From Chitinophaga niabensis (GTDB taxonomy: Bacteria; Bacteroidota; Bacteroidia; Chitinophagales; Chitinophagaceae), in the NCBI RefSeq assembly GCF_900129465.1, contig NZ_FSRA01000002.1, forward strand, positions 1,488,001 to 1,552,000: a DNA stretch of 64,000 nt, read 5' to 3'. Position 1 is the first letter of the stretch; every line of letters begins with the position of its first letter. Both the position numbers and the translations under genes were made by a program. The notes beneath the pieces were generated by a model that had not been told where the DNA came from, searched no databases, and saw nothing but the letters and a program-made list of their open reading frames with translations. This document shows positions 9,386-18,068 of this stretch, in pieces.

Positions 9386-9445
9386 GGTTTTTCATAGGAT
9401 ATGGTTAAAAATACTTGAGGGCGCTTTTCTAAGCGCTCTTTTTTT
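9386..9445 (+). ncRNA. Candidate small RNA, array copy 3
   Basis: Core identical to copies 1, 2 and 4. TATCTTTG lies at 9373-9380. The upstream variable segment resembles that of copy 4 but has lost the left arm of its inverted repeat. Confidence 0.5.
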
Positions 9446-9573
9446 ATGCCTGTATATCACTGCGCTTGTAAATTTTCAGTTAACAACATCAATACCTATA
9501 CGTTTACGGGATAAAACACGGCGTTGGCGAAATGCCGTGTGGTGTTGTGGTTTGCGTTCCTATCTTTGTATCA

Positions 9574-9633
9574 GGTTTTTCATAGGATATGGTTAAAAAT
9601 ACTTGAGGGCGCTTTTCTAAGCGCTCTTTTTTT
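9574..9633 (+). ncRNA. Candidate small RNA, array copy 4
   Basis: Core identical to copies 1-3. TATCTTTG lies at 9561-9568. An upstream 7-bp inverted repeat, ACACGGC (9516-9522) and GCCGTGT (9534-9540), precedes it. Confidence 0.5.
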
Positions 9634-9759
9634 ATGCCTATAACACTGCACTTGTAAATTTTCAGTTAACAACATCAATACCTATACGTTTACGGAGAAA
9701 AATACATCGTTGACGAAAAGCCATGTTGTGTTGTGGTTTGCGTTCCTATCTTTGTATCA

Positions 9760-9820
9760 GGTTTTTCATAGGATATGGTTAAAAATACTGAGGGCGCTTT
9801 TCTAAGCGCCCTTTTCTTTT
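9760..9820 (+). ncRNA. Candidate small RNA, array copy 5 (diverged end)
   Basis: TATCTTTG lies at 9747-9754. The core has lost one T (ATACTGAGGG instead of ATACTTGAGGG). The hairpin is now fully symmetric (AGGGCGCTT/AAGCGCCCT), and the T-run is interrupted (TTTTCTTTT). Its terminator overlaps the stop codon and last codons of the convergent GH28 gene, which may explain the divergence. Confidence 0.4.
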
Positions 9821-11370
9821 GACAGATCTCCTCCTTCTACTTTTATATTGCGGCATTGATCTCCAGTTGTTAGAAGGAATTTATTTGCAGGACTTAATAA
9901 CCTGGCAGCCGTAATAAGAATATCTTTAGAATTGATACATCTGATGGCCGCATCTGCTTCAGTACCCTGGATACTTAAACCATTAATAGCCGCATCTTCC
10001 ACATTATCAAGTATTATGGCCGGCCTTGCTTCCGGTAATTCATGTTCAAAACGTACATTCTGCAAAGTGAGGCCTTTTACATTACGGGCATACATGCCGT
10101 AAGCAGGAGGGCCTCCGGGGAGCTGGTCCCAAACCCCGAAGTATTCAGCAGCTATTTCCGGGACTACCTTTTTTGCCTGTTCTGCTGTGCCGCCACCGGC
10201 ATATTTCACATGTACGTCTGAAAAGGAGATGTTCTCCAGGTAATGGGAACCCATGGCATTCAATGTGATACAGGAATTCTTCTCCCCTTCTTTAAAATTC
10301 AGCTCGAAATGGATATCCGGATGCGGAACGGGTTGTGCTACAACCGTGGCGCGTATGTTGGAAAAAGTCACATTCCTGATAAAAGCTCCTTCCCCTCCGC
10401 TGAATCCAATGCCAATTGGGCCGGTTACATTCCGCATGGTGATATTGGAGAAACTGAGATTTTCTATGCCTGCTTTTCCTGCGCTGATCTTAATGGCACA
10501 GCCATAGGTTTCATAGATCAGGCAATTAGTAATGGTGATGTTCTGGCTCTGGCCTCCTCCGAAACGAAAAATGGCCCAGCGGGTACTGAAGGAGCAATTG
10601 GTGATGGTCACAAATTTATTGCTGCCAAAAAGGGCGCAGGCATCATCCTGGCAGAGTACGTCACAGTTGATCATGTGTACGTATTCGCAACTGTTGAAAT
10701 GGAAGCCATCGTTGTTCTTGTTGACGCGGTTGTAAATGTAGATGCCATCTATGTGAACATGTTTGCACTGGAGTATCCTTACGCAGTGGTAGGCGCTGGC
10801 AAGTAGCTTTGCATCTCTCAGGGTGAGATCTGTACACTGGTAAAATACAGCGAGGTGCGGGCGGTCGAAATTTCCGCCGATGCCTCTTTGCCCGGGGCCG
10901 GTATTATCTCCTTTACCATTGTAGAAGGCGAGGCCGTTGCCATCTATTGTGCCTTTTCCTTCTATGGATACATTGTTTGCGTTCGCAGCATAAAGGAATA
11001 CAATGTTGCCATTGCTTTCCGGCACTCCTTTACCCGCGGTGTAATCCTCGCGTTTGGGGCTTCCGAGTAATTTGCCTCCGGCAGTTACATGCAGTGTAAC
11101 GTTGGATTTTAGTTCCAGCGTGGAGCAGATAAAAACACCTGCCGGAATAATGACGGTGCCGCCATTTTGCTGGTGGCAGGTATCAATGGCTTTCTGAATA
11201 GCTTTGGTGTTCAGGGTTTTACCATCCCCGACAGCACCATAATCTTTGATGTTGAAGGTCGCTGTTTTTGCTTTGTCAGCAGCGCTGGCACTGGAGGTAT
11301 TCAGTACACCTGCTCCTACGGCAGCTGTAGTAAATACGCCCAGCCATTTGCGGCGGGAGATCTCTTTCAT
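9802..11370 (-). CDS. Glycoside hydrolase family 28 (polygalacturonase-like), Tat-exported
   Basis: Predicted exo- or endo-acting galacturonan/rhamnogalacturonan hydrolase. Its 522 residues start with a twin-arginine signal (SRRKWLG, residues 5-11, then a hydrophobic AAVGAGVLN stretch). A right-handed beta-helix starts with the pectate-lyase-like motif FNIKDYGAVGDGKTLNTKAIQKA (about 39-60). GH28 active-site elements are visible as NNDGFHF (in place of NTD) and CQDDACAL (the DD pair), but the canonical HG and RIK motifs are not clear, so the enzyme is divergent. The last codons and TAG stop lie inside the hairpin of repeat copy 5. It is divergent from the GH116 gene, with 146 bp between the starts, suggesting joint control for plant-polymer use. 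Confidence 0.85.
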   Translation of the reverse strand: MKEISRRKWLGVFTTAAVGAGVLNTSSASAADKAKTATFNIKDYGAVGDGKTLNTKAIQKAIDTCHQQNGGTVIIPAGVFICSTLELKSNVTLHVTAGGKLLGSPKREDYTAGKGVPESNGNIVFLYAANANNVSIEGKGTIDGNGLAFYNGKGDNTGPGQRGIGGNFDRPHLAVFYQCTDLTLRDAKLLASAYHCVRILQCKHVHIDGIYIYNRVNKNNDGFHFNSCEYVHMINCDVLCQDDACALFGSNKFVTITNCSFSTRWAIFRFGGGQSQNITITNCLIYETYGCAIKISAGKAGIENLSFSNITMRNVTGPIGIGFSGGEGAFIRNVTFSNIRATVVAQPVPHPDIHFELNFKEGEKNSCITLNAMGSHYLENISFSDVHVKYAGGGTAEQAKKVVPEIAAEYFGVWDQLPGGPPAYGMYARNVKGLTLQNVRFEHELPEARPAIILDNVEDAAINGLSIQGTEADAAIRCINSKDILITAARLLSPANKFLLTTGDQCRNIKVEGGDLSKEKGA

Positions 11371-11516
11371 AATGTGGAATTGTGTTTACAATTACGCTAA
11401 AAGATGGTTCATAAGCCGATAGTATTTTGTCCATTACTTGTATGATCCTGTGCGCGCCTGAGGATCTACGGTTTGGAAATTGTATTTTAGGAACTGTTTG
11501 TATGTAAATTCTATTT

Positions 11517-14114
11517 ATGGCTCTTCCACGCAGGCATTTTCTCCGGAACATGGGAATCATGGCATCCGGCTTTCTTCTCAGTAAACTACCGGCTTCCGGG
11601 ATTGGCGGGTTTCAATCTGCGCCGCATAATATTCCAGTTTCCAAGAACCTCGATCCTACATGGGTGCGTTCGCTGTATCAGCGAGGTAAAGCTACTACTT
11701 ATACTAAAAGTCGCGGTGAATTAAAATACATCGGTATGCCGGTGGGCGGGATCGGATGTGGTACTTTGTATCTCGGGGGAGATGGGAAATTATGGCTCTG
11801 GGATATCTTCAATGAAAACCAGGAAGGAGTTGATCCCCGGCAGATCCCATGGCCGGAGGCCTTGCATGAAGGAGCGAAAGTGCGTTCCAGGGATGGGGCG
11901 AATTATATTGCGCCTACTGTGGCTGCTGATAAACGTGTGTTGGATCAGGGTTTTTCTGTGGAGTATATGCTGAATGGGAAGCCTGTTGTAAAACAATTAA
12001 GTGCAGAAGATTGGAAGGAAGTTCGTTTTGAAGCTACATATCCTGTGGCTACGGTTACTTACATCGAATTCCCATTAGAGATCACTATGAAAGCGTTCTC
12101 TCCTTTCATACCGCTGGATGCAGATAATTCCGGATTGCCGGCTACTATACTTTCTTTCCAGGTGAAAAATAAGGGTAAGGAAAACCTTGATGTGCAGTTT
12201 ACCGGGCGTTTGGAAAACGGGGTGGGTATTGCTACAGGGCCACGTGAAGGAGGGAAGGTTGAAGAAGCGCGCAGGGCAAAATACACGTCTGTTGTTTATT
12301 CTTCCACAGTAGCGGCTCCTGCAAGGGATGCAGGCACTATTTGTTTTTCAGTGCTGGACCCCACGGCTGTTGCTGAACTTAACGCAGCTATTACCGGTAG
12401 CACAACTGGTTTCCTGAAATCCAGGATTAGCGTTCCTGCAGGCAGCACTTCTTCTCCATTGGATTTTATTATCTCCTGGCATTTTAAAAATACCGGCACA
12501 CTGGAAAAACTGGTGGCGGATGCGGCTTCCGGGAATTACTATTCTTCGAAGTTCAAAGATGCGCTGGCGGTTACGCAATACATCGTTGATAATTTCGATC
12601 ATCTTAGGGATACTACTTTCAAATGGCATCGCACCTGGTATGACAGTACCTTGCCCTGGTGGTTCATGGAGCGGACTTTTTTGAATATCTCCTGTTTGGC
12701 CACCACTACGGCACACCGTTTTGCGACCGGGCGTTTCTGGGCTTGGGAAGGTGTTGGCGCTTGTGAAGGTACCTGTACCCACGTTTGGCAATATGCGCAG
12801 GCCATGGGGCGGATCTTTCCTTCCATTGAGAAAGATCTGCGGGAGCGGGTGGACCTTGGAGTTGGGTTTGTTCCTGAAACAGGGATGATTTGGTTCCGGG
12901 CAGAGAATGCGAAACATCCTGCTATTGATGGTCAGGCGGGGACGGTGTTGCGTTTTTACAGGGAGCATACGATGTCTGCGGATTCCTCCTTTTTAAAGCG
13001 TAACTGGTCTTCTATTAAAAAGGCAATTACCTTCATTTTTAACCAGGATAAAAATGGAGATGGGATGGAAGATACGCCGCTGGAGAATACCCTCGATGCT
13101 GTATGGGATGGGGAGATTGCCTGGATCGTGGGATTATGCATTGCTGCTGTGCGTGCTGGCGAAGTAATGGCGATTGAAATGGGGGACGCTTCGTTCGCTG
13201 CTCTTTGTGCTAAGTATGTTGCTGCCGGCCGTAAAAACATGGAGACTTCACTCTTTAATGGAGAATATTTTATTCACAGGCCGGATGCCGTTCTTGGCCG
13301 TAAGAAACTAGGTTCTTATAATACCAGCCATATTGATCAGGTGTATGGGCAGGCCTGGGCTCACCAGGTTGGGCTGGGACGTATACTCGATAAGGCAAAG
13401 ACGGTTTCTGCTTTGAAAGCGCTCTGGAAGTATAATTTCACGCCGGATGTAGGGCCTTATATTAAAACACATAAAGGTGGCAGGCCTTATGCGCTTGCCG
13501 GTGAGGGTGGGATGATCATGAACACGAATCCCCGCAATGAGGCGAAACCCTATGGGGAGAGTGAGACCTGGCAGCTGGGGTATTTTCATGAATGCATGAG
13601 TGGGTTTGAGCATCAGGTGGCGGCGCATATGATGGCTGAGGGTCTTACTGACGAGGCTATGATATTAACGCGTACTGTGCATGATCGATACCATGCCGCT
13701 AAGCGGAATCCTTTCAATGAGATTGAGTGTAGTGATCACTATGCCCGTGCGATGGCGAGTTATGGGACTTTTATTACGGCTTGTGGCTTTGAGTATCATG
13801 GGCCTTCCGGGTATATTGCTTTCGCTCCGCGGATTTCTGCCTCTGATTTTAAAGCTCCGTTTACGGGGGCTGAGGGTTGGGGGACTTATTCTCAGCAAAG
13901 TGGGAAGGCTTTTTCTGCAGAGATTTCTATGGGTTATGGGCATTTGGATCTTCAACGGATTGTGTTGGCTGTTGGGTTTGCTGCGCGAAAGGTTTCTGTT
14001 ACTTTGGATGGGAAAGCTGTACCTGCTGCTTTTAAGTGGAAGGATGGTAAGATAGATATCGGCTTTACTGAGAGATGGACGGTTGAGGGGGTGTTGGGGG
14101 TTAAGGTGAGCTAG
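11517..14114 (+). CDS. GH116-type beta-glucosidase/glucosylceramidase-like glycosidase, Tat-exported
   Basis: An 865-residue protein with a twin-arginine signal (RRHFLR, residues 5-10, then a hydrophobic segment). The N-terminal beta-sandwich begins with KYIGMPVGGIGCGTLYLGGDGKLWLWDI, typical of the GBA2/GH116 N-terminal domain. The C-terminal (alpha/alpha)6 barrel starts near residue 370. In it the stretches GACEGTCTHVWQYAQAM and ENTLDAVWDGEIAW lie where GH116 enzymes carry the nucleophile Glu and the acid/base Asp; this assignment is from memory of the family. The family acts on beta-glucosides, beta-xylosides or glucosylceramides, and substrate cannot be chosen here. The divergent GH28 neighbour suggests plant-derived glycans. 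Confidence 0.85.
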   Translation: MALPRRHFLRNMGIMASGFLLSKLPASGIGGFQSAPHNIPVSKNLDPTWVRSLYQRGKATTYTKSRGELKYIGMPVGGIGCGTLYLGGDGKLWLWDIFNENQEGVDPRQIPWPEALHEGAKVRSRDGANYIAPTVAADKRVLDQGFSVEYMLNGKPVVKQLSAEDWKEVRFEATYPVATVTYIEFPLEITMKAFSPFIPLDADNSGLPATILSFQVKNKGKENLDVQFTGRLENGVGIATGPREGGKVEEARRAKYTSVVYSSTVAAPARDAGTICFSVLDPTAVAELNAAITGSTTGFLKSRISVPAGSTSSPLDFIISWHFKNTGTLEKLVADAASGNYYSSKFKDALAVTQYIVDNFDHLRDTTFKWHRTWYDSTLPWWFMERTFLNISCLATTTAHRFATGRFWAWEGVGACEGTCTHVWQYAQAMGRIFPSIEKDLRERVDLGVGFVPETGMIWFRAENAKHPAIDGQAGTVLRFYREHTMSADSSFLKRNWSSIKKAITFIFNQDKNGDGMEDTPLENTLDAVWDGEIAWIVGLCIAAVRAGEVMAIEMGDASFAALCAKYVAAGRKNMETSLFNGEYFIHRPDAVLGRKKLGSYNTSHIDQVYGQAWAHQVGLGRILDKAKTVSALKALWKYNFTPDVGPYIKTHKGGRPYALAGEGGMIMNTNPRNEAKPYGESETWQLGYFHECMSGFEHQVAAHMMAEGLTDEAMILTRTVHDRYHAAKRNPFNEIECSDHYARAMASYGTFITACGFEYHGPSGYIAFAPRISASDFKAPFTGAEGWGTYSQQSGKAFSAEISMGYGHLDLQRIVLAVGFAARKVSVTLDGKAVPAAFKWKDGKIDIGFTERWTVEGVLGVKVS

Positions 14115-14422
14115 GAAGAATCAATTGCCAAAACAATGCTATTTTCTAAATGAATGACTTTTTATCAGGTCTTCTAAATAGGGGACTATATGTTCGTCCT
14201 CGGCAATTGCCTTCACAGCAAGGAGGCAAGCCTATGATACTATTTTATTTATAGACTTTCACTATAGCGACTGAAGTTTCCATCATCTATAAACTGAGGT
14301 GAACTTTTTTGTTGAATATTCAATTTTCCCTAAATTCGCTCCTTCAGAGAATTGAACCCTAAGCCCCATTATTCGATACAAACATATTTGTATTCTCGTT
14401 TTAAGTAACCAAAATCAACCTG
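14115..14422. other. Intergenic region upstream of a Crp-like regulator
   Basis: No ORF of note in 308 bp. It includes the 10-bp palindrome GGCAATTGCC at 14202-14211 and a CATATTTG near-match to the -7 box at 14383-14390, 33 bp ahead of the next start. Confidence 0.4.
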
Positions 14423-15028
14423 ATGAAAAACTTTGACCAAGAGGAGGCGTATCCTACATTGTTCAAAACCTTTCGTGAAATTCTACCCGTGCCCCTGATG
14501 CTTGTGCAGGACTTCACGCAACGATCCGTAGCTATTGAATTCAAAAAGAATGATGTGATCACTGACGGAGGACAGTTATCCGAATATAGCTATTTCATAA
14601 TTAGCGGATTGGTGATGTGTTATACCGCGCGTGAAGGCACTAACCTGGTCAGATGGATCAGAAGTGAAAATGATTATGCTTATAGCATGGACATATTCAG
14701 ATTGAGGTTGGGCTATGATCCCAATCTTGTCGGCAATATCCTTATTGCATTGGAGGATACACTGGTTATCCGGATCAGGCATGAAGATATTAGCTGGCTG
14801 CAGGATAATAGTGTAGAAATGGGGATCATTGTAAATAACTTCATGTTGGGCCATTCTACGCTGGAACAGCAGATTCCGGTGTTATATGCGTTGGCACCTT
14901 TGGAGAGGTATAAGGAGATGCAGGGGAAGGTGTCTTTTGAACTGGGGAGAGTGCCTGATATATACCTTGCATCTTATTTGAACCTTACGTTGACAGAGTT
15001 GAAGAACGTTAGGGAGAAGATAGCCTGA
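14423..15028 (+). CDS. Crp/Fnr-family transcriptional regulator
   Basis: A 201-residue protein with an N-terminal cyclic-nucleotide-binding-type beta-roll (about residues 30-120: IEFKKNDVITDGGQLSEYSYFIISGLVMCY) and a helical C-terminus ending in VPDIYLASYLNLTLTELKNVREKI, which fits the recognition part of a Crp-type HTH. Chitinophaga-like genomes carry many such short Crp-like regulators, and their ligands are mostly unknown. A second family member follows 50 bp downstream on the same strand and a third lies at 20.2 kb. Confidence 0.8.
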   Translation: MKNFDQEEAYPTLFKTFREILPVPLMLVQDFTQRSVAIEFKKNDVITDGGQLSEYSYFIISGLVMCYTAREGTNLVRWIRSENDYAYSMDIFRLRLGYDPNLVGNILIALEDTLVIRIRHEDISWLQDNSVEMGIIVNNFMLGHSTLEQQIPVLYALAPLERYKEMQGKVSFELGRVPDIYLASYLNLTLTELKNVREKIA

Positions 15029-15078
15029 AGCTACAATTCTGCGAATTATTGATTTTTAACCCCCTATTAATTATAGTT

Positions 15079-15669
15079 ATGAAGAAAGATTATAGTGAAG
15101 AGAATGTGCATGAATTCATGTTCAGGGTACTTGAATATTTTGGGTCATTAAGTGAAGAATTGAAGTCGGCTATCATAGATATGACAGACATCAAACGTTT
15201 CAGGAAGAATGAAGTGATGGCAGGATTGGGGACTGTTTGTGCAAATTGTTATTTTTCTTATTCAGGTTATGTAAAGGGATATAAAATGGTTGATGATAAA
15301 CAGCTAGTGCAATGGTTTATGGGGCCAGGGAAAATAATTATCCGCCCTGAAAGTTTTCATACGCAAGCGCTTAGCAATGGTTGGATCAAAGCGATTGAAA
15401 AAGTTATTGCTGTTGAATTGACCTATGGAAATTTTACCTGGCTCGTAGACAAGTTTCCGGAGTTTAAAACGATCAATGACAAGGCTGTATTGTATTATTA
15501 TACGCTGGCTGAGGAACGTGAGGAAATGAAAGGAAAAAACCCGGAAGTGAACTTGGAAAAATTGATCCGGGATAATCCTGGCATTCTTGAAATAGCGAGT
15601 GAAGAAGATATCGCTTCTTACCTGGGTATTGATCGGAAAACGCTTTTCAGGATCAAAAAAATGCGCTGA
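15079..15669 (+). CDS. Crp/Fnr-family transcriptional regulator
   Basis: The start at 15079 (MKKDYSEENVHEF) is preferred over the in-frame ATG at 15049, whose hydrophobic leader does not fit the family. The result is 196 residues with a beta-roll sensor domain (KRFRKNEVMAGLGTVCANCYFSYSGYV) and a clear C-terminal HTH (ASEEDIASYLGIDRKTLFRIKKM). It is only distantly similar to the regulator just upstream. They may be co-transcribed, since the gap is 50 bp. Ligand and targets are unknown; the lipoprotein gene 74 bp downstream is a candidate target. Confidence 0.8.
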   Translation: MKKDYSEENVHEFMFRVLEYFGSLSEELKSAIIDMTDIKRFRKNEVMAGLGTVCANCYFSYSGYVKGYKMVDDKQLVQWFMGPGKIIIRPESFHTQALSNGWIKAIEKVIAVELTYGNFTWLVDKFPEFKTINDKAVLYYYTLAEEREEMKGKNPEVNLEKLIRDNPGILEIASEEDIASYLGIDRKTLFRIKKMR

Positions 15670-15743
15670 TTTGGGGCAAATGCCCCATTTTTGAATATTC
15701 GATGTGATTTAGTTTTGCTAACTGAACAAAATCACCATCCACT

Positions 15744-17096
15744 ATGAGAAAACTATACGCTAACCCCGTAATTAAGTTTGTAACTACCTTATTTCTTTTA
15801 TTTTCCTGTAACAAAGTTGTGAAGGAACCTTTTGTTGAGCTTCCTTCCTATTTGCAGTTGCCTTCATCTGCTGATGTACGCCTTCACGCTTTAATAGATA
15901 GTACCTGGCAATATGAGCGTCATAGACCGGCCATTGGTTCAATAGTTTCCACCTATGGGTTAGTGAGATGGGATAAAAGTTTGATCGGCTACCGGGGGAA
16001 GACCCTGGTGGCCGTTATCCCACTCTCCCTTCCTTCAGAGACCGCTATCTCAGGCTTTATAGCTTTTGAAATGGATGAACGGGTGCGATTTAAATTCTAT
16101 AATGCTTCCCTCAGTGGACGTAGCAGGTCCGTAACCAATGTTGTGAATGCATTGAATTTTAAAGTGTTTGGGACTGCGCTTGCACGAATTGATGATCCTT
16201 GTGCTATGAGTTTGCGGGAAGCAGAGGTTTTCAGGCAGGCCAGAAGTGCCGATCCCGGAAAGAAAATTCAGCTGAATGTGCGAACGATTGAGGTGACTAC
16301 CTGTTATTCCTGGGTGAGTTGCATCGGAGATGGAGAAGGGAATTGTGTGAGCAATGTTACGCATCACAGCGATTGTATCACCAATGTTGTTTGGACACCG
16401 GATTGGTATTATGAAGAACCATGGGGTTTTTCGGCGGAGCAGGACCTTAGTGGGGATGGAGGTAGTGGAGGTGGGTATAGTAATATGCCTTGTGGGGAGG
16501 AAGTGTTAGATGAGGGAATGGAGGTGTTTGTGGTTTATGAACCGGAGAGGCCGATTGATGATGTGGTGGAGTATTTGAAATGTTTTACCACAGCTAGGCA
16601 GGCGAAGATTACTTTTTATGCAGAGCGACCTGTTCGCGGATCAGCTGTTAAATTTAGCAAATACGAGAAAGCTGGACACGCATTTATTACCATTGAGCAA
16701 AGCATCAATGACGATGTGACAAAGAGAACGTTAGGATTTTATCCAGAGGAAATAATAAATCCATTTTTTAAAACAAGTAGTGCCAGTGTATTAGGAGATA
16801 ATTCTGATAATTTTTATGATGTAAAGCTATCAATCAACATAACAGGATTTCAGTTAGCTAAAGTTCTTAGTATAATTAAGGATTTTAATCCAGTGTATGA
16901 CTTGCAGCGATATAACTGTACTAATTTTGTATTGGATGTATCCGATGCTGTTGGGTTGAGTATAAAAAGGACAATTGGATCATGGGGCATTGGTAGTGGA
17001 TTGACGCCAACAAGTTTAGCCGAGGATTTAAAAGCAATTTCAGGTGCTGAAGTAGGAGTTGGAAAATCACCGATGAATAGCGGCAATTGCAAGTAA
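15744..17096 (+). CDS. Lipoprotein with a possible C-terminal permuted papain-like (LRAT/NlpC-type) domain
   Basis: 450 residues. The N-terminus has a lipoprotein signal (TLFLLFSCNK, Cys about 22). The middle carries a pair-rich Cys segment (TTCYSWVSCIGDGEGNC; HHSDCITNVVWTPDWY) and a Gly/Ser linker near residue 235. The last 150 residues contain KAGHAFITIEQ with His312 and RYNCTNFVLDVSDAVGL with Cys392. This His-then-NC order is that of circularly permuted NlpC/P60-LRAT-like hydrolases, so a papain-like fold is plausible but unproven. Codon usage becomes AT-richer toward the 3' end. The small exported protein 18 bp downstream looks like a partner. No named family recognised with confidence. 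Confidence 0.6.
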   Translation: MRKLYANPVIKFVTTLFLLFSCNKVVKEPFVELPSYLQLPSSADVRLHALIDSTWQYERHRPAIGSIVSTYGLVRWDKSLIGYRGKTLVAVIPLSLPSETAISGFIAFEMDERVRFKFYNASLSGRSRSVTNVVNALNFKVFGTALARIDDPCAMSLREAEVFRQARSADPGKKIQLNVRTIEVTTCYSWVSCIGDGEGNCVSNVTHHSDCITNVVWTPDWYYEEPWGFSAEQDLSGDGGSGGGYSNMPCGEEVLDEGMEVFVVYEPERPIDDVVEYLKCFTTARQAKITFYAERPVRGSAVKFSKYEKAGHAFITIEQSINDDVTKRTLGFYPEEIINPFFKTSSASVLGDNSDNFYDVKLSINITGFQLAKVLSIIKDFNPVYDLQRYNCTNFVLDVSDAVGLSIKRTIGSWGIGSGLTPTSLAEDLKAISGAEVGVGKSPMNSGNCK

Positions 17097-17114
17097 TCAT
17101 TAAATGAAAATTCT

Positions 17115-17579
17115 ATGAGAAACTTAAAAATGGTAATATTAATAGAAGCTTTAATTATCTTTAATCCATGCTATTCTCAGGATAGTCATCAAAAGCGACA
17201 AGAGGTGATTATGGATTTTTTGAATTATATTAAAGAACCTAGCTGGAAATTTGATACATTGGTAAAAAAGTATCTTCTCTTTAGAAAGGATGAATCTCCA
17301 AAATTTTCCAAGAACGATAGAAAAATGATCATTTCTTTTGCAGTAGCATATCTTTCTACTGAAGTCCAAAATACTAAATTCAAAGAGTTAATTATTAAAC
17401 CATATCTAGAAACAGATTCTAGTATGCAGAAGATGTTTATTAGGCGAGAAACAAAAGAAGCTGCATATATAGTTTATAATAAAGACAAGAGCTTTTTGAG
17501 ATATTTTTTAATGGATAAGGATAAGATCGTATCCTTTGTGACATTAAAACAGGGAAGGGCATTCGTCCTCCTGAATTAG
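17115..17579 (+). CDS. Small exported protein of unknown function
   Basis: 154 residues beginning with a hydrophobic signal (about residues 6-20, ending CYSQ). The rest is Lys- and aromatic-rich (EPSWKFDTLVKKYLLFRKD; FLRYFLMDKDKIVSFVTLK), with no recognised domain and no cysteine after the signal region. It starts 18 bp after the permuted-papain-like lipoprotein gene, so the two are very likely co-transcribed. A partner or inhibitor role for the lipoprotein is possible but only suggested by position. Strikingly AT-rich coding sequence. Confidence 0.65.
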   Translation: MRNLKMVILIEALIIFNPCYSQDSHQKRQEVIMDFLNYIKEPSWKFDTLVKKYLLFRKDESPKFSKNDRKMIISFAVAYLSTEVQNTKFKELIIKPYLETDSSMQKMFIRRETKEAAYIVYNKDKSFLRYFLMDKDKIVSFVTLKQGRAFVLLN

Positions 17580-18068
17580 TTGTTACCAATCCCCCCAAAC
17601 TTCACAACTCAACCCCAAACCTGCATTCCTCCAAGGTATGTTGCCTATCTATTCCTATACTCCCCGAAAACTAATAGAAATGGCAATATTAAAGTCAACA
17701 AAAAAACATTATTTCCAAGATGTCGAGAACAAGAGTACAACATCTACTAACAACTCGCATCACTTCTTCATCTCTCACTCAATGCTTACATACCTTTCTG
17801 AAAGCATTGATACACAAGATTCCCCGAGATCTAAGATGAATATATTAGATAGGAAAGCTAGAGTTCTTCTTACTTATCTGGGATTTTTTACTCGAAATAA
17901 ATGAAGGAACAACATGGGTTAACTACTTGCATCCCTTCAAAGAGAAGGTTGGAGATACTACACCTAAATGACAGCAATGGAACCCGAACATACACCTGCA
18001 TTAAGCCAGATATAAAGAAGGACCACCCTGTAGAAACAAGGCGGTTCGGAATTTAAAATGGCAAATAT
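17580..18068. other. Intergenic region, possibly decayed coding sequence
   Basis: Holds one 88-codon frame (17638-17904, plus) whose product has no signal, domain or family resemblance; I do not call it a gene. No strong repeat, tRNA or terminator seen. Confidence 0.4.

Larger units (their letters stand above)
8917..9820 (+). repeat. Tandem array of five 186-188 bp units, each a candidate promoter-sRNA-terminator cassette
   Basis: Two conserved blocks recur with a period of 186-188 bp. Block 1, about 29 nt and beginning GTTAACAACATCAATACC, starts at 8917 (diverged), 9104, 9291, 9479 and 9665. Block 2, a 60-nt core preceded by TATCTTTG, starts at 9011, 9199, 9386, 9574 and 9760. The first four cores are identical over 60 nt, while sequence between the blocks drifts. 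Each core ends in a GC-rich hairpin and, in copies 1-4, seven T residues. The array lies between a minus-strand lipoprotein gene and the minus-strand GH28 gene, and the units read in the plus direction. No protein-coding content is convincing. Confidence 0.9.

Noticed and set aside
9336..9596. 86-codon plus-strand frame within the repeat array
   Set aside because: It is simply a frame that runs through two array units and repeats its own peptide; no start signal or conservation independent of the DNA repeat.
8917..9820. Integron cassette array or CRISPR
   Set aside because: Units contain no cassette genes, no integrase is near, and unit length and internal structure do not match attC sites or direct repeat-spacer patterns.
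10243..10806. 187-codon plus-strand frame
   Set aside because: Antisense shadow of the GH28 gene with low-complexity valine/alanine-rich product.
17638..17904. 88-codon plus-strand frame
   Set aside because: Ser/Thr/His-rich product without domain, signal or neighbour support; probably non-coding.
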